39,086 nucleotides of DNA from Gammaproteobacteria bacterium (GTDB taxonomy: Bacteria; Pseudomonadota; Gammaproteobacteria; Xanthomonadales; Wenzhouxiangellaceae), in the NCBI GenBank assembly GCA_003567685.1, contig PWYW01000010.1, forward strand, positions 1 through 39,086, read 5' to 3'. Position 1 is the first letter of the stretch. Every line of letters begins with the position of its first letter. Under the pieces are notes generated by a model, which saw nothing but the letters and a program-made list of their open reading frames with translations, was not told the origin of the DNA and did not search any database. This document shows positions 33,903 to 39,086 of this stretch, in pieces. Made by a program: the position numbers and the translations under genes.

Positions 33903-35750
33903 TCAGGGCAATGGCTGTTCGATTCGATGGAGTTGGTCGATCGCCAGGTCGGTAAATTCCTGTTCCTGGCCGTTGGGCCAGACGATGTGCAAACGGTCGA
34001 TCCGGTCTGCCTCGCCCAGGCCAAAGGTCACCGGCAGTTCCACCTGCGACAGGTAGCTGCGCGACGGCATCACCTCGCGGTGCTGGGTTTGGCCACCGGC
34101 CTCGAGTACCAGGCGAGCACCAATGGCCGAGGTGTTCGGCGCCTGGCCACGCAACTGCACGCGCAGCCAGTGATGACCCAGATCGGTGTCGTTGCGCAAC
34201 AGCAGCGGCGGCCCGCCGATCTGGGTCAGAATCACGTCGAGCCGACCATTGCCATTGATGTCGGCATAAGCCGCGCCACGGCCGACCAGCGGGGTGGCGA
34301 GGCCGCCAATCTGGTCGACGGGGACGGCCTGGAAAGGCTGGGTGCAATCCGAGCCGCAGTTCCAGAACAACTGGCCCGGCTGGCGATATTGCTGGCTGGC
34401 CTGCACCCGGTTGATGTCGTTCTCCACATGGCCGTTGGTCTGCAAATAATCCAGCCGCCCGTCCAGATCGTAATCAAAGAAAAAGACACCGAAGGTGAGC
34501 GCCTGGCGGGTGGGCGCGCCGATGCCGGCGATGATCGACTGATCGGCAAACGACGCGGCAACCGGTCGCCCGACAAAGAAAGAGCTCATTTCGTTGGCGA
34601 AGTTGCCGATGGCAATGGCTACCCGGTCGTCATCAAAGACACGCGCGGCATCAATGCCCATCGCGCCGGTGGCCAGGCCGTTTCGGTCAAAACCCAGACC
34701 CATTTCCGTGCCCTGTTCTTCGAACCGGCCGTCGCCCTGGTTGACGAAGACGAAGTTGCGCACGGTATCGTTGGCCACCACGATATCGAGCAAGCCGTTA
34801 CCGGTGAGGTCAACCGGGATCACCGCCAGCGCCTTGCCCTCGGGTTCGCCTGAGGTGAACTGCGCAACACGAACACCCGATGACTCACTGGCGTCGATGA
34901 ACTGACCGTCGCCCTGGTTCAGGTACAAATAGGAATCGGTGCCGCGGAAATTGCTGGGCGGCCCGTAAGCGCGGCCAATGCCGGTCAGGCGGTAGTCAAC
35001 TTCGATATCCACCTCGCGTGACCAGACCACGTAATTGGCCACAAACAGATCGAGATGGCCGTTGCCGGTGGCGTCGAAAAACGCCGCGCTGGTGCTCCAG
35101 CTGTCATCGCCGCCGGCCAGGCCGGCCTGGTCGGTCACGTCCACGAACACGCCGCCGCGATTCTCGAACAGGCGGTTTGGGCCGACGGCCGTGACGAAGA
35201 TATCGGGATAGCCGTTGCCGCTGATGTCGGCCACTGCCACGCCCATGCCGTAAAGCTGAACCCCGCCCAGGCCAGCTTCGGCGGTGACCTCGCGAAACCG
35301 CCCCTGGCCATCGTTTTCATAGAGCGCCAGGCTGCTTTCCGGAGCGGCGAGATCGTCCGGCCCAAAGGGCCAGGCCGTGGAGTTGATCAGCAGCAGGTCC
35401 TGGTGGCCGTTGTTGTTGTAATCGAGGAAGGCCACGCCTCCCCCCATGGTCTCGGGCAACAACCGCTCACCGAAGGCGCCGTTGAAATGAACGAAATCAA
35501 TGCCGGCCTGTTCGGTGATATCGACGAAGGCAGCCGGTGGCGCCGGCGGCTGGACCTCGCGCTGCAGCAACTGGTCGAGGGCCAGTGGCGCGTCCTCCTC
35601 CAGCAGTAACTCCACGGGCCTTAGCCACCAGTTGATCAACAGGGCCAGGCCAACCAGCATGCCGATGGCCAACAGCACCCACAGCGAACGGCGAAATGCC
35701 CGGCCAATTGCACCGGGGTCCTGACGGGCGGAGCGCTGGGTCTTGTTCAT
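33903..35750 (-). CDS. Membrane-anchored CRTAC1-family beta-propeller
   Basis: This 615-residue protein differs from the other CRTAC1 copy by an N-terminal membrane anchor (RSLWVLLAIGMLVGLALLINW, about 21-41) instead of a cleaved signal, so it is probably held in the inner membrane facing the periplasm. It has seven FG-GAP calcium loops: DYNNNGHQDLLLI, DISGNGYPDIFVT, DATGNGHLDLFVA, DLTGNGLLDIVVA, a degenerate VFDDDRVAIAIG, DYDLDGRLDYLQT and DINGNGRLDVILT, then an ASPIC/UnbV end (RLHIVWPNGQEQEFTDLAI). Two cysteines in WNCGSDCTQ may pair. Its ATG overlaps the cytochrome stop by four bases (ATGA), indicating that the two products are made together and may interact. The function of such propellers is unknown. 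Confidence 0.9.
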   Translation of the reverse strand: MNKTQRSARQDPGAIGRAFRRSLWVLLAIGMLVGLALLINWWLRPVELLLEEDAPLALDQLLQREVQPPAPPAAFVDITEQAGIDFVHFNGAFGERLLPETMGGGVAFLDYNNNGHQDLLLINSTAWPFGPDDLAAPESSLALYENDGQGRFREVTAEAGLGGVQLYGMGVAVADISGNGYPDIFVTAVGPNRLFENRGGVFVDVTDQAGLAGGDDSWSTSAAFFDATGNGHLDLFVANYVVWSREVDIEVDYRLTGIGRAYGPPSNFRGTDSYLYLNQGDGQFIDASESSGVRVAQFTSGEPEGKALAVIPVDLTGNGLLDIVVANDTVRNFVFVNQGDGRFEEQGTEMGLGFDRNGLATGAMGIDAARVFDDDRVAIAIGNFANEMSSFFVGRPVAASFADQSIIAGIGAPTRQALTFGVFFFDYDLDGRLDYLQTNGHVENDINRVQASQQYRQPGQLFWNCGSDCTQPFQAVPVDQIGGLATPLVGRGAAYADINGNGRLDVILTQIGGPPLLLRNDTDLGHHWLRVQLRGQAPNTSAIGARLVLEAGGQTQHREVMPSRSYLSQVELPVTFGLGEADRIDRLHIVWPNGQEQEFTDLAIDQLHRIEQPLP

Positions 35751-38545
35751 CGCTGGGCCAACCGGTCCTTGAAGCTGGGTGTACAGGCCGCGTACTGTTC
35801 GCTGCCGGGTCGCTGCAAATCGTAAATCACCACCGGGTCGGCCGCGTGGTCGGCCGCCGGATCGTTGCGACGAGCAGCCGCGACCGCTGCGTCGCGGGCA
35901 TTATCGTCGATGCGATAACGCGCGTGCTCCGCAAAATGAAACTCGGCGCGTTCCTGGACACCCTTCAGTCGGTAGACTTGGCCAAGGCTGTAATGGGCGG
36001 TTGTGTTTTCCGGATCCTCACCCAGTGCGGCTAGGAACCAGTTCTCGGCCGCAGCCAGCGCCTCGTCTTCCCGCGCCGGGCGGGCACGGGCAATTTCCAG
36101 CCAGGTCAGGCCCAGCTGGTTAAGCAGCCGGTAATCCCGCGAAAAGTCGAAACCGCGGCGTCGAGCCTCGGGGAAGCGCGTATCCGCCAGTGCCTCAAAC
36201 GCCGCCAGGGCCTGCTCGAAGCGGCCCTCCTGGAACATCAACTGGCCACCCAACCAGGCCAGTGTCCAGGGCGGCGGTGGCTCCGGGTGGTCCGCTGCGC
36301 GGTTGAGTGCCGCAGCGGCCTCTTCAAGCCGACCCTCGGCCAGGTACACCCGCACCAGGTTGATGGCACCGGCGCTGTGTCCCAACGCCTCAACCTCGGC
36401 GAAAATCTCTTCAGCTTGGCGCAGCTGGCGGTTCTGCGGTTTACGGAAGGCGCCGATGCCGTAATCGTTCAACCGCTCCCAGGCGTCGGCCAGCGGGGCA
36501 AATTCACCGGCCACGTCCAGCGGGCGTCCGACCGGCAGGCTGACCCGGTCGTAGGCAATGGTGGTGATCGGCAAATCATTGAGCTCGAAATCCGGCCCGC
36601 TGAACATGCGCAGATAGTGGGTATCGAACTTGCGGTAGTGCAGCCGGGCGGAAATTTCCAACGCGCCCGCGTCGATCGTGTCGGGCACCTGTAGCCGATA
36701 GTGAATCAAATCGGCAGACCCCGGCGGAATCTGGTGGTTGTACAGAGCCACGAAAATGTCTTCCGGATTGCGCCGGTCGATGCGGTTGCCGAATCGGTCA
36801 ATCACGTAGACATTGACCCGATGCGCCCAGGGGTCGACTGAGCCGTCTGTTGGGTCGATGCCGCCGCTGCGGCCAATCAACTCGCCGTTGTAGTGAACCT
36901 CCACCTCGACCCAGACCTCGTTGGAATCGGCCGTGCCCTGGGTGAAGTCATGGCCGACGGTCAGGTTTCGCAGCACCACCTGCAGCAGGTATTCGTCGCC
37001 CGGCTCCAGCACGGGCATATCCGGCCGAAGGGGGCCGATCATCCGCCCGTCGATTTCCCCATCGGCGCGCAGGGCCACCACGTCCAGGCGCAGTGAGCCA
37101 CGCAGGAAATCCTGATGCTGTCGAGTCACCGCCGGGTCCAGTCCCATCCAGTGCGGCACGGCCGTATTGGCCGCAGGGAACAAATGATCGCTGACTGTGT
37201 ACTGGCCACTGCCGTTGCGGATGCGCGCGCCAAAATCGTCGGAAACCACCTGCGGCATGTGACAGCCATTGCAGTTCGCTTCGGCATGCGGCGGATAGTA
37301 GAACGAGGCCACGCCGTGGCCGGACACGCCACTGAGCAGGAAGGAATCGTAATGGTTCTGGCCGCGCAGCCAGCGATAGGCATTGAGCTCTTCGGGCAGA
37401 TGAATCTTGTGGCAGGTGCTGCAGAACTCGGCGTCCTGGTGAACCGGCTTCAGGAACGTTCGGTTATGAAAGTCCGGTCGGGCCTTGATCAACTGGGCAT
37501 TGACCCACTGCAGGAACGAATTCTCGCTGAAGGCGAAGGGGTAATGAATGGGTTCCTCGATGACGAAATCGGCATTGCCGCGCGGGCTGTTGACGTAGGT
37601 GATGGCGTGGCAGGTGGTGCAGGTGATGCCGGCATGTGCCGTCGGGTGATTGACATCGTCAAAGGACGGGTCATCCAGCGCGCCGCTGAGCAGCGGCACC
37701 AAGTCGTGGCAGGCCGCGCAGAACTTGGCGCCATCAACGCCGCCGCCAACCCGATGGGCCTCGATCGCATCGCGGGTATTGCGCACGCTGAACAGGTAGG
37801 CCGGGTTGTTGAAACTGGCAAAGCGATGGGCGCTGCTGGCCCACTGGGCATGCACATCGGCATGGCAGGTCGAGCAGTAGGCGTCGGCCATCAGCACCTC
37901 GGCCGACAGGTGGCCGCCCGTGGCGGTCTGGATGAAGGACGGCCCGAAGTCGGCCAGCGGCTGATCGTCGCCGCCCCAGTCGCGCGGGTCCTGGGTTTGC
38001 AGAACCACCAGTACCAGGGCAAACGCACCGCCCAGCCCGGCCAGGGCCAGGCCGCCGCGCCAGCGCAGGCGCGGGCCACTGAGCCGGTGCAGCACGAACA
38101 GCCAGATGACCACCAGCGGGGCAATCACGTGGGCCCAGTAGCCAATCTGGCGAACCGTCTCGTTGCGGACGAAAAAGAAATCGAAGCGCACCAGAAGCAG
38201 GCCGCTGACCAGCAAGACCAGCACGGCCGCGAACAGCCCCAGGCCGGCGTAAACGGCAGCCCGGTTGGAGCGCTGCCAGGTGTTGCGCAAATGAAGACCA
38301 ATAAACACCAGGGCAGGCACCACCAGCAGCAGGCCAACCGCCAGGTGGAACAGGAACATCAGCTGGTAGGTGTAGTCCTGGTAGGTGCGGTCAGTCAGCC
38401 ACTCCAGCAGCGTCACGCCACCCAGGTAGGCCGAGTTGACCACCAGCAGGCTGAACAGCGCCAGCACGACCACCAGCAACAGGCGCAGCTTCGGGCCAAT
38501 GGCCGGCCTGGGTTTGCGACGGGGAATCGAGTCGGAATGGGGCAT
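35747..38545 (-). CDS. Membrane pentaheme cytochrome c with C-terminal TPR-like region
   Basis: The 932-residue product has three parts. Residues 20-185 hold five hydrophobic helices with His67, His85, His139 and His153 positioned inside or at the ends of helices, which could ligate b-type heme. A periplasmic region follows with five CxxCH heme-c motifs: CSTCH 224, CAACH 276, CTTCH 309, CSTCH 375 and CNGCH 425, spaced as in cytochrome c554-like multiheme proteins. The last ~400 residues contain a beta-rich stretch and then TPR-like helices (FQEGRFEQALAAFEALA, TAHYSLGQVYRLKGVQERAEFHF). The ATG at 38545 shares its A with the preceding TGA; a TTG at 38548 is less likely. Stop overlaps the next CRTAC1 start. 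Electron transfer across the inner membrane is likely; donor and acceptor are unknown. Confidence 0.88.
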   Translation of the reverse strand: MPHSDSIPRRKPRPAIGPKLRLLLVVVLALFSLLVVNSAYLGGVTLLEWLTDRTYQDYTYQLMFLFHLAVGLLLVVPALVFIGLHLRNTWQRSNRAAVYAGLGLFAAVLVLLVSGLLLVRFDFFFVRNETVRQIGYWAHVIAPLVVIWLFVLHRLSGPRLRWRGGLALAGLGGAFALVLVVLQTQDPRDWGGDDQPLADFGPSFIQTATGGHLSAEVLMADAYCSTCHADVHAQWASSAHRFASFNNPAYLFSVRNTRDAIEAHRVGGGVDGAKFCAACHDLVPLLSGALDDPSFDDVNHPTAHAGITCTTCHAITYVNSPRGNADFVIEEPIHYPFAFSENSFLQWVNAQLIKARPDFHNRTFLKPVHQDAEFCSTCHKIHLPEELNAYRWLRGQNHYDSFLLSGVSGHGVASFYYPPHAEANCNGCHMPQVVSDDFGARIRNGSGQYTVSDHLFPAANTAVPHWMGLDPAVTRQHQDFLRGSLRLDVVALRADGEIDGRMIGPLRPDMPVLEPGDEYLLQVVLRNLTVGHDFTQGTADSNEVWVEVEVHYNGELIGRSGGIDPTDGSVDPWAHRVNVYVIDRFGNRIDRRNPEDIFVALYNHQIPPGSADLIHYRLQVPDTIDAGALEISARLHYRKFDTHYLRMFSGPDFELNDLPITTIAYDRVSLPVGRPLDVAGEFAPLADAWERLNDYGIGAFRKPQNRQLRQAEEIFAEVEALGHSAGAINLVRVYLAEGRLEEAAAALNRAADHPEPPPPWTLAWLGGQLMFQEGRFEQALAAFEALADTRFPEARRRGFDFSRDYRLLNQLGLTWLEIARARPAREDEALAAAENWFLAALGEDPENTTAHYSLGQVYRLKGVQERAEFHFAEHARYRIDDNARDAAVAAARRNDPAADHAADPVVIYDLQRPGSEQYAACTPSFKDRLAQR

Positions 38546-39086
38546 CAACGCCCTCCCTGGAAGCGGTTGAGGAAGCGCTCATGCAGTGCATCGCGCTGGT
38601 CGTCCGGCACGCCCGGGGTGAAGGGCAGCGGCTCGACGGTTTCGCCGGTATCGGTATACAGGTCCATGTCCTTGGCAAAGCCGCGAACTTCCAGCACCAC
38701 CTCGCGACGGAAGCCTTCCGGGGCCTCATCGGGCGCGTCGAACTCGAGATGCAATTCCTCACCCGGACCAAAGATCGCGAAGGCGTTGTTGGCTTCGGTC
38801 ACCAGCGGCTCGACAGGCCCAAAGTCGGTGTAGAAGCCGACCGGGTACTTGGTATCCCAGAATGGCGATCGGTCGGAATAATCGTAGTAAGGCAGGCGCT
38901 GATCGAAGGTATAGCGCCGGGCAAAGCCAGTGCGCGCCAGGCGTGCTTCGGCGATTGGCAGGTCATGAACGGCCAGTTCGACCGGTGCGTCTTCGATCCA
39001 GGCGATGCCGATGCGGTCCCAGTAGACTTCCCAGTTGCCGCTGATGCGAAGCGCCGTGGTGTTGGCCGGCAGCGCGTCCAGCGGCA
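38545..39086 (-). CDS. Partial protein, C-terminus resembling FG-GAP/TPR CRTAC1-type proteins
   Basis: The frame is open to the right edge of the window, so about 180 C-terminal residues are visible and the start is missing; an internal GTG at 38802 is not the true start. The sequence includes ISGNWEVYWDRIGIA, YTFDQRLPYYDYSD, YPVGFYTDFGPVEPLV, AIFGPGEELHLEFDA and GFAKDMDLYTDTGETVEPLPF. This pattern is familiar from the C-terminal beta domain of large FG-GAP/ASPIC proteins with TPRs, though I recognise it from memory only. Its TGA shares one base with the cytochrome ATG (TGATG), giving tight coupling. If the assignment holds, the operon reads CRTAC1-type, pentaheme cytochrome, CRTAC1. The open frame is certain; the family call is moderate. 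Confidence 0.6.
   Translation of the reverse strand, partial: PLDALPANTTALRISGNWEVYWDRIGIAWIEDAPVELAVHDLPIAEARLARTGFARRYTFDQRLPYYDYSDRSPFWDTKYPVGFYTDFGPVEPLVTEANNAFAIFGPGEELHLEFDAPDEAPEGFRREVVLEVRGFAKDMDLYTDTGETVEPLPFTPGVPDDQRDALHERFLNRFQGGR

Noticed and set aside
37115-38833. 572-residue plus-strand open frame
   Set aside because: Antisense to the pentaheme cytochrome gene; composition is Gln/Val/Arg-rich with no domain.

Overview
The window is GC-rich, densely packed proteobacterial chromosome. It has short intergenic gaps, many ATGA or TGATG-type stop/start overlaps, and long antisense ORFs caused only by codon bias. Gene content suggests an aerobic, envelope-rich gammaproteobacterium, perhaps near Wenzhouxiangella or Xanthomonadales relatives: lgt-thyA pairing, RlmI, VolA-like lipase, DUF1302/DUF1329 proteins, RND/MMPL exporter and CRTAC1 proteins. 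The taxonomic guess is inference only. I see no rRNA, tRNA, CRISPR array, insertion sequence or prophage.

Left part (1-12001). A membrane protein cut by the window edge (minus strand, GTG start at 496) is followed by a minus-strand housekeeping run rlmI-lgt-thyA. Diverging from rlmI is a plus-strand run: a thioredoxin-domain SSP411/YyaL-like protein, two tandem SLC13-type transporters each with soluble RCK_C-like domains, an orphan BtuF-like binding protein, and a membrane alpha/beta hydrolase of the Abhydrolase_9 type. A 352-bp gap full of inverted repeats and one strong terminator hairpin follows.

Middle part (12315-23708). A six-gene minus-strand unit is bounded by a plausible sigma70 promoter with a 5'UTR dyad upstream and a 14-bp terminator stem downstream. 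In transcription order it encodes a VolA-like surface lipase lipoprotein, a DUF1302 outer-membrane barrel, a DUF1329 lipoprotein carrying a TolA-like helix of about 170 residues, a second periplasmic DUF1329 protein, a YCF48/BNR-repeat protein, and a 12-TM RND/MMPL exporter. Each envelope compartment is represented, which suggests a dedicated lipid or hydrophobic-substrate processing and transport system. This is the best candidate for an under-described system here.

Right part (23796-39086). An Nramp-fold transporter lacks the canonical DPGN and MPH metal-site residues. It converges, with a 38-bp overlap, on a minus-strand run: GT2-GT4 fusion glycosyltransferase, DUF885 lipoprotein, TPR protein, CRTAC1 protein. 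A lone plus-strand NeuC-type UDP-GlcNAc 2-epimerase separates that run from a second, tightly coupled minus-strand operon: a CRTAC1-like C-terminus cut by the window end, a membrane pentaheme cytochrome c with C-terminal TPR-like region, and a membrane-anchored CRTAC1 beta-propeller. The repeated pairing of Ca-binding propellers with TPRs and a multiheme cytochrome is the second unit worth study.
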